Part shown: positions 1-8,147 of the stretch, in pieces
Layout of the letters: every line of letters begins with the position of its first letter
How positions within the stretch are numbered: position 1 is the first letter of the stretch
DNA from: Bacillus sp. FJAT-42376
GTDB taxonomy: Bacteria > Bacillota > Bacilli > Bacillales > Bacillaceae
Assembly (NCBI RefSeq): GCF_003816055.1
Contig: NZ_CP033906.1
Coordinates: 1,736,001 to 1,800,000, forward strand
Direction: 5' to 3'
Length of the DNA: 64,000 nt
Made by a program: the position numbers and the translations under genes
The notes under the pieces: generated by a model
The model's database searches: none
Told to the model about the DNA's origin: nothing
The model's input: the letters and a program-made list of their open reading frames with translations, nothing else

Positions 1-440
1 CCAAATATACTCGGATAGTCGAGGGCTGTCATAAAACCAATGGTCGCTGCGAGAGAATCCCCGATCAGCGCCCGCCCCTGTCCAACCTGGTAAGTTGGAA
101 ACTCTCTGTCTAGAAAAGGGACAAGTTCATGGGCAAGAAAGCGTTTATAGGCAGAGAACTTTTCTCCGTCCGGATGGTACTTAGCCCGCCGGTCCTGAAC
201 ATTCTGATATGGAATTCCGACAATGATCAGGTTTTCCGCATCGCCGTTTTCAAGCAGTGCTTCATATTGCCGGGCAATGCGCCCGAGCCTGAAATAATCC
301 TGTCCATCCTGCGCAATGAGCAAGCTGTATTTATACAGCGGGGAGTAGTTTTTCGGCAAGTATGTAAGGACAGTCAATTCTTCGTTCAATGCTTCTGAGA
401 AAAAAGACGATTCTTTAACGACTCCAGTTTGCTTCTCCAC
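1..440 (-). CDS. YjcH-type putative esterase, 3' part cut by window edge
   Basis: Reading leftwards from a GTG at 440, with GGAGG at 449-453 seven bases upstream, this frame stays open for 146 codons to the window edge. It encodes the N-terminal part of an alpha/beta-hydrolase esterase. Visible are an 'LIAQDGQDYF' strand, 'LIIVGIPY', and near the cut a 'GDSLAA' nucleophile elbow with the candidate catalytic serine. In B. subtilis, yjcH lies next to yjcI-yjcJ (metI-metC), and the same order is seen here, which supports the call. The substrate is unknown. The Asp and His of the triad would lie beyond the window. Confidence 0.8.
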   Translation of the reverse strand, partial: MEKQTGVVKESSFFSEALNEELTVLTYLPKNYSPLYKYSLLIAQDGQDYFRLGRIARQYEALLENGDAENLIIVGIPYQNVQDRRAKYHPDGEKFSAYKRFLAHELVPFLDREFPTYQVGQGRALIGDSLAATIGFMTALDYPSIF

Positions 441-504
441 AGTTAAATCCTCCAGATGAATAGATTGATCATGATTAGAATCCGATTCTGCGCCTGGCTC
501 CGGC

Positions 505-1110
505 CGTTTGCTTCTTTGGGGCTGCAGGACAGGACGCCGCGCTTTTAGCAGAACTTCTATACTAGAAGCGCCCTGCGCATTTGGAATATGACGGATAAGA
601 TGTTTGTACTAAGTTTTTGCGTCTAGCTCCGGCCGCTAGCCGTTCGGCCGCTTCGCTTCTTCTGTCAGGGCAAAAAGCGCCCTTCTGTCAGAAGCTCCAC
701 CGTCTTTCACGGCTGGGCAAGCGCCCTACGCTTTAGGAGTATAACGGATAAGTGTTTGTACTAAGTTTTTGCGTCTAGCTCCGGCGCCTAGCCCCTCGAG
801 GTCATAAGCCACTCAACCTGCGAAAGGAAAAACGCCTTTCTCCGGCTGATTGTCTTATGCTTGTCGGGGGCCTGCAGGAGGCAGGTCAGTTCTGCGTTGC
901 GGCAGGACGCCGCGCACTTAGCAGAACATCCTTCCTAAAAGCGCCTCCGCTTTAGGAGTATAACGGATAAGATGTTTGTACTGAGTTTTTGCGTCTAGCT
1001 CCGGGCGCTAGCCGTTCGGCCGCTTCGCTTCTTCTGTCAGGGCAAAAAGCGCCCTTCGGTCAGAAGCTCCACCGTCTCTCACGGCTGGGCAAGCGCCCTC
1101 CGCTTTTAAT
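505..1110. repeat. Cluster of three dispersed GC-rich repeat copies
   Basis: Three diverged direct copies begin near 583, 740 and 962. Each starts with a segment like 'ACGGATAAGATGTTTGTACT' followed by 'TTTTTGCGTCTAGCTCCGG'. Copies 1 and 3 are almost identical for over 100 bases, including 'CGGCCGCTTCGCTTCTTCTG'. Copy 2 carries the 'GCCCCTCGAGGTCATAAGCC' variant and a separate internal hairpin region. No coding frame is convincing here. They lie between the divergent yjcH-like and metI genes and resemble short interspersed intergenic repeats common in Bacillus-group genomes. Confidence 0.8.
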
Positions 1111-1251
1111 TTGTATTCGCTTCCACTTATTTTATCATGATTCGGCAAAAAATGCTGTTGCGGAGAAAATGGGGAAAGTTTGCATGAAAGGCTTGTCAAA
1201 TTCATAGAATTGCGTTAAGGTTATACAAAATTCATATATTTCCGATTATTT

Positions 1252-1363
1252 ATTCTTATCCAGAGAGGTGGAGGGACTGGCCCTGCGAAACCTCAGCAAC
1301 CGGCAGAACGCTTTATGCGTGCCAAGGTGCTAAATCCAGCAAGCGAGCTTGGGAGATGAGAAG
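1252..1363 (+). promoter_or_regulatory. SAM riboswitch (S-box) upstream of metI-metC
   Basis: The conserved S-box aptamer core is present. P1 pairs CTTATC (about 1255-1260) with GATGAG (about 1355-1360). The 'GAGGTGGAGGGACTGGCCC' block, 'GAAACCTCAGCAACCGGC', and 'GCCAAGGTGCTAAATCCAGC' follow in order. It precedes a terminator at 1381-1413 and the methionine genes metI-metC. S-box RNAs bind S-adenosylmethionine and end transcription when methionine is plentiful. The 'GAGAAGAAG' 3' of the aptamer can pair with 'CTTCTTCTT' of the terminator, giving the antiterminator. Confidence 0.95.
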
Positions 1364-1380
1364 AAGAACTGTTCAGCGAC

Positions 1381-1413
1381 AAGCCTTCTTCTTATTTTAG
1401 AGGAAGGCTTTTT
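1381..1413 (+). terminator. Riboswitch-controlled terminator of the metI leader
   Basis: AAGCCTTC at 1381 pairs with GAAGGCTT before a T run (1409-1413). This is the expression platform of the preceding S-box. The left arm can alternatively pair with the purine stretch near 1359-1367. Confidence 0.9.
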
Positions 1414-1446
1414 GAATTTCTATTTTTCAGAAACGAGGGTGTAAAA

Positions 1447-2571
1447 ATGACAAAACATACAGAAACGATTCTGGCTCAAATTGGAAACCGCAGTGAACAG
1501 ACCACGGGCGCTGTCAATCCTCCTATCTATTTAACGACTGCTTACCGGCACGCTGGCATTGGGGAATCGACCGGTTTTGATTACATCCGGACCGGCAATC
1601 CGACCCGTGCCATTGCCGAGAAAGCACTGGCTGACCTTGAAGGGGGAGATCAGGGCTTTGCTTTCAGCTCTGGAATGGGCGCGATCCAAACGATTATGGC
1701 CCTGTTTAAAACCGGAGATGATTTGATTGTTTCCTCCGATATTTATGGAGGAACGTACCGGCTGTTTGAACAGGAATGGCGGAAATACGGCTTAACTTTC
1801 CAATATGATACGTTTACTGACCTGGGGGATACAGAGGCCCGGATTCTGCCAAATACAAAAGCGATTTTTCTGGAGACACCGACGAATCCGCTTATGCAGG
1901 AGGCAGACATTGCAGCGGTGGCTGAAGTAGCGAAGCGCCATGGTTTGCTTTTGATCGTGGACAACACGTTCTACACACCGGTTATTCAGCAGCCGATTAA
2001 GAGCGGAGCGGACATTGTCATCCACAGTGCGACTAAATACCTCGGGGGACACAATGATCTCCTTGCCGGGATCGTGGTAGCGAAAGGGCAGGAGCTTTGT
2101 GCGGAACTCGCTTCCCATCATAATGCGATCGGCGCGGTTCTCGCACCGTTTGATTCGTGGCTATTGATCAGGGGGTTAAAAACGCTCGCGCTTCGGATGA
2201 GGCAGCATGAACAGAATGCAGCTGAAATAGCCGGATTCCTGGAAGAAGCCCCGGAGGTAACCGATGTGCTTTACCCGGGCCGGGGAGGCATGCTGTCGTT
2301 CCGGATCGCGAAAGAGGAATGGGTGAATCCTTTTTTGAAACAGTTGAAAACGATCACCTTCGCTGAAAGTTTAGGCGGGGTTGAGAGTTTAATGACGTAT
2401 CCAGCCACTCAAACGCATATGGATATACCGGAAGAAATACGTACGGCAAACGGTGTCTGTAACCGGCTTCTGCGCTTCTCGGTCGGAATCGAGCACGCAG
2501 AAGATCTGATAGCCGATTTAAAGCAGGCATTCCAGGCTGTGAAGGAGGAGGAAAAAATTGAGCAATACTGA
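1447..2571 (+). CDS. metI: MetI, cystathionine gamma-synthase / O-acetylhomoserine sulfhydrylase
   Basis: PLP-dependent Cys/Met-metabolism enzyme of 374 residues, close to the B. subtilis MetI length. It joins cysteine (or sulfide) to an activated homoserine to give cystathionine (or homocysteine). The PLP lysine is K197 in 'HSATKYLGGH'; 'SSGMGAI' and 'ETPTNPL' are further family signatures. ATG at 1447 has GAGGGTG upstream. The gene lies behind an S-box riboswitch and overlaps metC by 14 bases, so the two are translationally coupled and repressed by SAM. It is cytoplasmic. Confidence 0.95.
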   Translation: MTKHTETILAQIGNRSEQTTGAVNPPIYLTTAYRHAGIGESTGFDYIRTGNPTRAIAEKALADLEGGDQGFAFSSGMGAIQTIMALFKTGDDLIVSSDIYGGTYRLFEQEWRKYGLTFQYDTFTDLGDTEARILPNTKAIFLETPTNPLMQEADIAAVAEVAKRHGLLLIVDNTFYTPVIQQPIKSGADIVIHSATKYLGGHNDLLAGIVVAKGQELCAELASHHNAIGAVLAPFDSWLLIRGLKTLALRMRQHEQNAAEIAGFLEEAPEVTDVLYPGRGGMLSFRIAKEEWVNPFLKQLKTITFAESLGGVESLMTYPATQTHMDIPEEIRTANGVCNRLLRFSVGIEHAEDLIADLKQAFQAVKEEEKIEQY

Positions 2572-3763
2572 TTGGTCCATCCAGACAAAGCTGCTGCACA
2601 ATAGCCATAAGACAGATAAGGAAACGGGAGGGGTCAGTGTCCCCGTCCACTTATCATCCACCTTCCACCAGTCCGATTTTGATCAGTTCGGTAAATACGA
2701 TTACGCACGCTCCGGGAACCCGACGAGAGAAGTGCTTGAAAATGCGATTGCCGACCTTGAGGGCGGTACGCGGGGATTTGCTTTTTCATCCGGAATGAGC
2801 GCAATCTCGACCGCATTCCTTTTGCTGTCAAAAGGGGATCATGTTCTGGTTACTGAGGACGTATACGGAGGAACGTACCGCATGGTCACAGAGGTGCTGA
2901 GCCGGTTTGGCATTGAGTATACGTTTGTGGATATGACGGATCTTCATAACGTGGCATCCAAAATCCGTCCGAATACAAAGGTCATATACATGGAGACTCC
3001 ATCCAATCCTTTGCTGAAAATTACCGATATTCAAGGAATCGTTAAGCTTGCGAAAGCAAATGACTGTCTAACATTCCTGGATAATACGTTTTTAACCCCT
3101 GCTCTGCAGCGTCCGCTTGGGCTCGGAGTCGACATTGTCCTTCACAGCGCCACGAAGTTTTTAGCGGGACACAGTGATGTCGTCGCGGGACTTGCAGTCG
3201 TGAATGATGAAGAACTCGGGAATCAGCTGTACAAACTGCAGAATTCGTTTGGGGCCATTCTCGGTGCCCAGGATTCGTGGCTTGTGCTGAGAGGCTTAAA
3301 AACCCTCCATGTACGGCTGAAGCAATCGACCGAGTCGGCTCATAAACTGGCTGCATTCTTATCCAGGCACCCGGCGGTGGAGGAAGTCTATTATCCGGGA
3401 TTGTCCTTCCACCCCGGCTGCTCTGTCCAGCGCTATCAGGCGGAAGGGCCGGGCGCGGTGCTTTCCTTTAAGCTAACCGATGAAGATGCGGTCCGAAAGC
3501 TCGTTCAAAACGTCCAGCTTCCTGTGTTTGCGGTGAGCTTGGGGGCGGTAGAGACGATTCTCTCCTATCCGGCCAAAATGTCCCATGCGGCTATGCCGAG
3601 AGAGGAGCGCTATGCAAGAGGGATTACAGATGGGCTTCTCCGTGTGAGCGTTGGGCTGGAAAAGGCGGAGGATTTAATTCAGGACTTCGGTGCGGCGCTT
3701 GATCTGCTGCCGAAGACGAAGCCTTTGCCGTATGCAAGGCTGCAGGGCAGCGGGCGCGGATGA
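2558..3763 (+). CDS. metC: MetC, cystathionine beta-lyase
   Basis: PLP enzyme of 401 residues, a paralogue of MetI, that cleaves cystathionine to homocysteine, pyruvate and ammonia. The PLP lysine is K200 in 'HSATKFLAGH', with 'YMETPSNPLL' and 'SSGMSAIS' upstream. The TTG start at 2558 lies inside the end of metI and has GGAGG at 2544-2548, typical of coupled translation. The C terminus extends about ten residues beyond the usual length ('RLQGSGRG'). The gene ends in an intrinsic terminator and is under the metI S-box. Confidence 0.95.
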   Translation: MSNTDWSIQTKLLHNSHKTDKETGGVSVPVHLSSTFHQSDFDQFGKYDYARSGNPTREVLENAIADLEGGTRGFAFSSGMSAISTAFLLLSKGDHVLVTEDVYGGTYRMVTEVLSRFGIEYTFVDMTDLHNVASKIRPNTKVIYMETPSNPLLKITDIQGIVKLAKANDCLTFLDNTFLTPALQRPLGLGVDIVLHSATKFLAGHSDVVAGLAVVNDEELGNQLYKLQNSFGAILGAQDSWLVLRGLKTLHVRLKQSTESAHKLAAFLSRHPAVEEVYYPGLSFHPGCSVQRYQAEGPGAVLSFKLTDEDAVRKLVQNVQLPVFAVSLGAVETILSYPAKMSHAAMPREERYARGITDGLLRVSVGLEKAEDLIQDFGAALDLLPKTKPLPYARLQGSGRG

Positions 3764-3787
3764 GGAGCTGCTGAGCAGAATAAGGAA

Positions 3788-3817
3788 AAGAGGCAGCCGG
3801 GCGGGCTGCCTCTTCTT
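3788..3817 (+). terminator. Intrinsic terminator of metI-metC
   Basis: AAGAGGCAGCC (3788-3798) pairs with GGCTGCCTCTT (3804-3814), followed by a T-rich stretch. It lies 25 bases after the metC stop. The symmetric arms could also serve the opposing miniprotein gene. Confidence 0.85.
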
Positions 3818-3841
3818 ATGGGTTCACGGAGCATCTGCTCG

Positions 3842-4051
3842 TTATCTGGACTCTTTTGGCGGCTGGCATACATCGCATTTACGCTGGTTATTGTTTTTGA
3901 ATTTCGTAAATGTTTTTTCGAATTCGTTTCCGCAGGCGCATTTAAATTGCAGCTTTTGTGAAAAGCCGTGATATTCCGCTGTCAGAAGCGTGCTTTCCGA
4001 ATTTTTCTCAACAAATTCCCGAATCTTACTGATTGTCCACCGTTTATTCAT
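3842..4051 (-). CDS. Small zinc-ribbon-like protein (69 aa)
   Basis: A 69-residue protein with a good ribosome site (GGAGGTG about nine bases before ATG 4051). It has a basic N-terminal half and then 'FKCACGNEFEKTF' and 'RKCDVC', that is C-x-C ... C-x-x-C, four cysteines spaced as a zinc ribbon. Similar short zinc-ribbon stretches occur as stand-alone Firmicute proteins and as appendages of phage or endonuclease proteins, but I cannot assign a specific function. It is monocistronic and convergent with metC. Confidence 0.65.
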   Translation of the reverse strand: MNKRWTISKIREFVEKNSESTLLTAEYHGFSQKLQFKCACGNEFEKTFTKFKNNNQRKCDVCQPPKESR

Positions 4052-4380
4052 TCTCTTACACCTCCATATTTAATCGAAAGGCGGAGGCTTTTCTCTGCAT
4101 CCGTTTCATTAAAAAGTTTTCCTTCAGCTGGCTGTCTCATTATATCATGAGCGCACCCTCATTTATACGGAGTGTTCCGTTTTACAGAAAACCGATGAAG
4201 TCGTTCTTCCGAATTTTTAGTGACCCTGGCCGGTGTATGCGCCTGCTTCGCCTGTTTTGTCATTTTACCAATCCAGCCCTTTATTTCCATCCGTATTGGT
4301 GAAACGTTCCCGCACCATTGGATTTGGAGAGAAATAAACTAGTTATAGATAGGTAAACGAAAAGGGAGGGGAGAGGCTGC
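4052..4380. other. Intergenic stretch without a convincing gene
   Basis: No well-supported gene. On the minus strand a TGATATAAT extended -10 near 4140-4150 could drive the 69-residue gene. The right end carries the GGGAGGGGAG ribosome site of the DUF4183 gene starting at 4381. A 34-codon minus-strand frame (4159-4263) lacks a ribosome site. Confidence 0.5.
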
Positions 4381-4701
4381 TTGACGAGACCGCTCATCAC
4401 CATTCCGGTAGTCAGGCCGGACAGCATAAGCAAAAGGCTGCCGAGAAAAATAGAAGTCCTGACGTATTTTGCAAAATCCGACGGAACGAAGCACCTTTAT
4501 ACAAATCATGATGCACTCGCTCCTTACAGCACAGCGCCCATCCTCGATCCCGCAGCCGTTTCCTATCTAAACGTATTTATCAATGCTGTTCTTCAGCCGG
4601 AGCAGAATTATGAGGTGCAAAAAGGGCTCTTCACACTAAAAACCCGTGATGTTCCGCTTAAAGGGACAGCCATTATCATACAGTTTGTTAAGCTTCATTA
4701 A
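4381..4701 (+). CDS. DUF4183 domain protein (106 aa)
   Basis: A 106-residue protein starting at TTG 4381 behind a strong GGGAGGGGAG site. Its C-terminal half has the DUF4183 pattern: a '[13 protein letters not shown]' strand, a tyrosine-containing turn ('QNYEVQKG'), and a terminal hydrophobic strand '[10 protein letters not shown]'. DUF4183 is found in Bacillus proteins, often fused to collagen-like or repeat regions, and some are linked to the spore surface; the role here is inferred. It is followed 15 bases later by a second DUF4183 gene, forming a two-gene unit. Confidence 0.7.
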   Translation: MTRPLITIPVVRPDSISKRLPRKIEVLTYFAKSDGTKHLYTNHDALAPYSTAPILDPAAVSYLNVFINAVLQPEQNYEVQKGLFTLKTRDVPLKGTAIIIQFVKLH

Positions 4702-4716
4702 GAAAGGAGTTTTCGT

Positions 4717-5136
4717 ATGCCAGCTGAATTGATTAAACTCGTCCTGTCTGCTTCCAATACCGTAAGCGGGGATGTGAATGTAAATACGGTCACGGATGTA
4801 GCACCCGTCGCTTCCCGTTATGCGGCTAATGTAACAGCACTTATGATTGTAGGCGGCAATACAACAATCCCTGCCACATCATTCCGTGACGACAATGGAA
4901 ATGTATTGGCAGCAGGGGCCCTGCCGGTTCCGAATGCCGAAACGGTGGTCAACGTTTATGTAAATGGAGTTCTTCAGCAGGGGGGACTGTCCACCTTATC
5001 TGCGAACAATTTACTCATCCGTGCCTCCATTCTCCTTGGTGCACCGGTTGTCCTGGAGTATTTGGACTTCAGCAGCGTTACATCTACCTCCACTGCAACG
5101 AACACGCTTGCCGTGGATACGGTCATTGATACGTAA
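4717..5136 (+). CDS. DUF4183 domain protein (139 aa)
   Basis: A 139-residue protein with ATG 4717 and an AGAAAGGAG site. It is rich in Thr, Val, Asn and Ala with few charged residues, as in an extended or surface beta-rich protein. The segment 'VVNVYVNGVLQQGG' followed by 'PVVLEYLDF' matches DUF4183. No signal peptide is seen, which fits assembly on a forming spore rather than secretion, but this is inference. It shares an operon with the 106-residue paralogue and ends at a strong terminator. Confidence 0.7.
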   Translation: MPAELIKLVLSASNTVSGDVNVNTVTDVAPVASRYAANVTALMIVGGNTTIPATSFRDDNGNVLAAGALPVPNAETVVNVYVNGVLQQGGLSTLSANNLLIRASILLGAPVVLEYLDFSSVTSTSTATNTLAVDTVIDT

Positions 5137-5143
5137 AAAAAAG

Positions 5144-5176
5144 AAAAACAGCGGTGCAGGATAGCCGCTGTTTTTA
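5144..5176. terminator. Bidirectional terminator
   Basis: AAAAACAGCGG (5144-5154) pairs with CCGCTGTTTTT (5165-5175). The A run before and T run after make it functional in both directions. It ends the DUF4183 pair on the plus strand and the MerR/small-peptide unit on the minus strand, whose last stop codon lies inside the right arm. Confidence 0.85.
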
Positions 5177-5314
5177 CATTTTCTCATTTCTTTTTATATC
5201 CTCCAGCACAGACATGATTTTTTTATTTTGTTCAATCATCTCTTTGTTCTGCTGTCTTAGCTTGGTGAAATCATACAGGAATACAATGAGGATAATCGTG
5301 ATAAGAAATACCAT
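5174..5314 (-). CDS. 46-residue membrane peptide coupled to the MerR gene
   Basis: A 46-codon frame starting at ATG 5314 overlaps the stop of the MerR gene (TAATG arrangement) and has AAGGAGATG just upstream. The peptide has an N-terminal hydrophobic helix ('VFLITIILIVFLY', residues 2-14) and a charged helical tail rich in Lys, Gln and Glu. It is a typical single-pass small membrane protein with a cytoplasmic or coiled tail. The tight coupling suggests co-expression with the regulator. Function unknown. Confidence 0.6.
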   Translation of the reverse strand: MVFLITIILIVFLYDFTKLRQQNKEMIEQNKKIMSVLEDIKRNEKM

Positions 5315-6060
5315 TAAAGCATCTCCTTCTTGTTCCGGGATGTTTCTTCGCAATAAATAACCGCTTCCTCAATAAACTTCAGCACTTCTTGTTTAACCGG
5401 AAATAAATTTAAATCTGCTGAAACTCTTTCTTGTTTGCGTGACTCCCAAAATTTGTTCTCAAGCTCCCGGTCATTTTGAAAAAGATGTTCAGAAAGCCGG
5501 ATGATCTCTCCAGCAATGAGCTGTCCTTCTTGAGAATCATAGCTTGTGCCTTCTTCAATGCAGCGTTTAATTCGCTTAATAAGGTGAATCCATATACCGG
5601 TCTTCTCATCCTCCAGTTTCGGAAGACGGCTGACAAGGGCAGACCGTTCTTCTTCGCTAAATTGAGAATGCTCTAAATCAAACTGTTTCTGCAGATTGAC
5701 AAGGGGCAGCAGCTGCTCCCAGTTTATTTCTCCTTCAAGCCTCCATGTATGTAACAGAGCGGTTGTATGGCCAAGACCTTCTTGAAGGTGCTTAATCTGG
5801 ATTTCAAGCTGCTCTTTATGTAAAAGCAGGATTTCTTCACTTGTGACTTGATTAATGATGTTCAACGTATCCTTTAATGGCATAGAAGCAGATTTCAGCA
5901 GGCAAATCTTTTCTAAAAGGAGCATGTTCTCCTCTGAATAAAACCGTTTGCCGTATTCATCTGTTTTCGCCGGTTTAACTAAACCGATCTGGTCATAATA
6001 GCGCAGGGTGCGCAAGGTGACATTCAGTTTTTTTGACACTTCTCCCGTTGAAAAATACAT
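5314..6060 (-). CDS. MerR-family transcriptional regulator (248 aa)
   Basis: The start is ATG 6060, after an AGGGGGG site; an upstream in-frame ATG at 6129 would run through the promoter and is rejected. Residues 1-70 form the MerR winged helix ('FSTGEVSKKLNVTLRTLRYY', 'GLVKPAKTDEYGKRFYS'). A helical dimerisation region and a C-terminal effector part of about 150 residues follow. The gene faces the CPBP protease gene across a promoter with a 19-bp spacer and internal dyad, the normal MerR activation site. It is probably auto-regulated. The inducer is unknown. Confidence 0.85.
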   Translation of the reverse strand: MYFSTGEVSKKLNVTLRTLRYYDQIGLVKPAKTDEYGKRFYSEENMLLLEKICLLKSASMPLKDTLNIINQVTSEEILLLHKEQLEIQIKHLQEGLGHTTALLHTWRLEGEINWEQLLPLVNLQKQFDLEHSQFSEEERSALVSRLPKLEDEKTGIWIHLIKRIKRCIEEGTSYDSQEGQLIAGEIIRLSEHLFQNDRELENKFWESRKQERVSADLNLFPVKQEVLKFIEEAVIYCEETSRNKKEML

Positions 6061-6083
6061 GATAACCCCCCTGATAAAAAGGC

Positions 6084-6114
6084 TTGCAGGTGACGCTGCG
6101 TAACCGATTATGCT
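6084..6114 (+). promoter_or_regulatory. MerR-type promoter with 19-bp spacer and operator dyad
   Basis: TTGCAG (6084-6089) and TATGCT (6109-6114) are separated by 19 bases, the over-long spacer of MerR-activated promoters. Inside it the dyad GGTGACGC-T-GCGTAACC (6089-6105) has arms matching at seven of eight positions. It lies between the divergent MerR and CPBP genes and reads toward the CPBP gene. Confidence 0.7.
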
Positions 6115-6151
6115 AAATGTATCACACATCTTTACAGGAGGAATGGTTATT

Positions 6152-6850
6152 TTGGGTAAAAATGTATTTTTTTCAATGGAGTGGTCTTTGAGAGATTGTA
6201 TGGCCCTGCTGTTTCTGGCATTTGGCCTTGTCCCGCTGCTGATTGAATTTCTCCTGCAGGATTTTCTTTATGCTTGGCTGCAGAATCAGTTATACTCGGG
6301 AATGCTAACAGGATTGGTCATGGCAGGAGTGTTTATTTTAGGTGTGTATGATGTCATTGCACTGAAACCATACCGCCTAACCTGGGACGCTGTGGGTCTA
6401 AATCGATTTTCAGGCCGGTATTGGATATGGATCTTTCTGTGGATTATCCTGCTTATTGGAAGCAGTCTGATCATCCTCTCCTTAATGGAGTGGATGCATA
6501 TAGGGTGGGAAAACGGAAAAACCAAATCTCTGGAGAACAGCAGGTCCATCTTTTCTTTTTTCATTGCATTTCTCTCCGCTGCGGTGATTTCTCCGATCTA
6601 TGAGGAGATCTTTTACCGGGGCTTTCTGTATAAATGGTTCAGAGTGAAATGGGGCATAGGAGCAGGAATCCTGCTAAGCTCGGCTGTTTTCACTCTGGTC
6701 CATATTCCAACCTATAACGGTCTGCCTGTAAATTTCCTGTCAGGAATCATTTTTGCCTGGTCTTATGAAAAAACAAAATCAATCATTCCCGGCATGATCA
6801 TCCACGGAACGTTTAATGGGCTGGCGATTACGCTTTCGTATTTTTCGTAA
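6152..6850 (+). CDS. CPBP-family intramembrane metalloprotease
   Basis: A membrane protein of about 232 residues with around seven hydrophobic segments. The C-terminal half carries CPBP (CAAX protease/bacteriocin-processing) motifs: 'EEIFYRG' (E-E-x-x-x-R), 'VHIPTYN', and 'IIHGTFNG' with the last conserved histidine. AGGAGG at 6136-6141 lies ten bases before TTG 6152, which I prefer over ATG 6143, one base from the site. Family members process peptides or protect against bacteriocins, or are uncharacterised. Its promoter has the layout of a target of the divergent MerR regulator. It overlaps the convergent MFS gene by 23 bases. Confidence 0.8.
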   Translation: MGKNVFFSMEWSLRDCMALLFLAFGLVPLLIEFLLQDFLYAWLQNQLYSGMLTGLVMAGVFILGVYDVIALKPYRLTWDAVGLNRFSGRYWIWIFLWIILLIGSSLIILSLMEWMHIGWENGKTKSLENSRSIFSFFIAFLSAAVISPIYEEIFYRGFLYKWFRVKWGIGAGILLSSAVFTLVHIPTYNGLPVNFLSGIIFAWSYEKTKSIIPGMIIHGTFNGLAITLSYFS

Positions 6851-8042
6851 TCAAACCGAGCGGCCGAATAGAAGGTTTGAGAACGGCAATGAAAAGAAGA
6901 GATGAGAGAATCATCATAAATCCGGCACCTGCAAAAATAACGGAACGCAGCGGGAAAAGGTCACTGGAAAACCCGATTCCGAATATAAAAATCACCTGAA
7001 TGAGCGAGATCACCATGCCGAGGGCACTGCCCACCCGTCCCATGATGTCTGCCGGCACATGATTTTGATAAAACGTCCAGATCCCGGTGTTCGCAAACGC
7101 CATAAAGAAGGCAAGAATGAAAAAGCCAGCGGCTGCCCATAAAAATGTGGAGGAGAGGGAGTAAATCAGATAGCCTCCTGCAATCATCAATCCTCCGCAG
7201 CCGATCAGTAAAGATGGGTTCAGTTTTTTTACAGCTAACCGGTTAACAAATGATCCGATAAGCAGTCCAACGCCGGAAACACTGACAAGCAGACCATAGG
7301 CACTGTCAGAAAGCTTCAACACCTCCCGGGAAAACACGACTTCCTGTGAATCGAGAGCGGCTGCCATCATCATCAGTCCGTTAAAGAGGAGATACACAGC
7401 CATCACATAGCGTGCGGATTTCATATATCCCATGACCATTCTCCAATCCTCTGCCAGAACGGAAAGGGAGATTCTTTTTTGAGATGTCTGCTCCCCCGAG
7501 CCGAGGTAAGGCAAACGGAAGAGAAGAAGGGCAGAAAGAACGAAGGATAAAGCGTTAGCGAAAAACGCTATTTCCGGCCGTCCGGTCATAAACAGCAGTC
7601 CGGCCAGAGCGGGACCGAGTATAAAAGATCCTGACCAGGCGAGGCTTTTATAGGAGTTGAAAACTTGGCGGTCTTGAGAAGGAATCAGCCGGACCGTATA
7701 AGCGGCAGCTGCAGGATCATAGAACGCATCCGCCATACAGATGAAAAAGACGAGAGCGTAAATAACAGGAAGGGACGGAGCGGCTAATAAAAGCAAAACG
7801 AGGATCGCCCTTATCAAATCGAGCCCCATCATCAGGTTCCTCTGAGAATACCGGTCTATTAAACTTCCAGCCCAGAAGGAAGTCATCATGCCCGCCAGCG
7901 GACGGATCATGTAAAGCCCGGCTACTGCGGCAGCGGACCCCGTCATGCTGTAAACCATCATGTTCAGGGGGATGAAATAGATCCAGTCTCCGAGATTGGA
8001 GATGCCGGTAGAGGTTAAGAGAAGGGCGGCTTTTTTCTTCAT
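6828..8042 (-). CDS. MFS transporter (404 aa)
   Basis: A twelve-helix major facilitator of 404 residues with ATG 8042 after GGGGGAG. The N-terminal 'TGISNLGDWIYFIPL' and 'AGSLIDRYSQRN' (motif A region) resemble the MFS_3 / enterobactin-exporter-like branch. The substrate is unknown; drug or metabolite export is likely. The 3' end overlaps the convergent CPBP gene. It is isolated from the genes upstream on the same strand by a hairpin at 8118-8144. Confidence 0.8.
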   Translation of the reverse strand: MKKKAALLLTSTGISNLGDWIYFIPLNMMVYSMTGSAAAVAGLYMIRPLAGMMTSFWAGSLIDRYSQRNLMMGLDLIRAILVLLLLAAPSLPVIYALVFFICMADAFYDPAAAAYTVRLIPSQDRQVFNSYKSLAWSGSFILGPALAGLLFMTGRPEIAFFANALSFVLSALLLFRLPYLGSGEQTSQKRISLSVLAEDWRMVMGYMKSARYVMAVYLLFNGLMMMAAALDSQEVVFSREVLKLSDSAYGLLVSVSGVGLLIGSFVNRLAVKKLNPSLLIGCGGLMIAGGYLIYSLSSTFLWAAAGFFILAFFMAFANTGIWTFYQNHVPADIMGRVGSALGMVISLIQVIFIFGIGFSSDLFPLRSVIFAGAGFMMILSSLLFIAVLKPSIRPLGLITKNTKA

Positions 8043-8117
8043 GGTCTGCTCCCCCTTTAAAAGGATATTTTATCCACTTTATAGCAAAAGCAGAATAGAA
8101 GCAAGGGGGACAAAGGA

Positions 8118-8144
8118 AAAAGACTGCCAGAGCGGCAGTCTTTT
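8118..8144. terminator. Bidirectional-looking terminator
   Basis: AAAAGACTGCC (8118-8128) pairs with GGCAGTCTTTT (8134-8144). On the minus strand it ends the FrnE/hypothetical pair immediately after the stop at 8148. Confidence 0.8.
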
Positions 8145-8147
8145 CGA

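Noticed and set aside
129..398. 89-codon plus-strand frame at the window start
   Set aside because: It mirrors the minus-strand esterase gene, which has a GGAGG site and family motifs.
4159..4263. 34-codon minus-strand frame
   Set aside because: No ribosome site and no recognisable sequence; likely chance.
5154..5360. 68-codon plus-strand frame over the small membrane peptide gene
   Set aside because: It starts inside a terminator without a ribosome site; the minus-strand frame at 5174-5314 is better supported.
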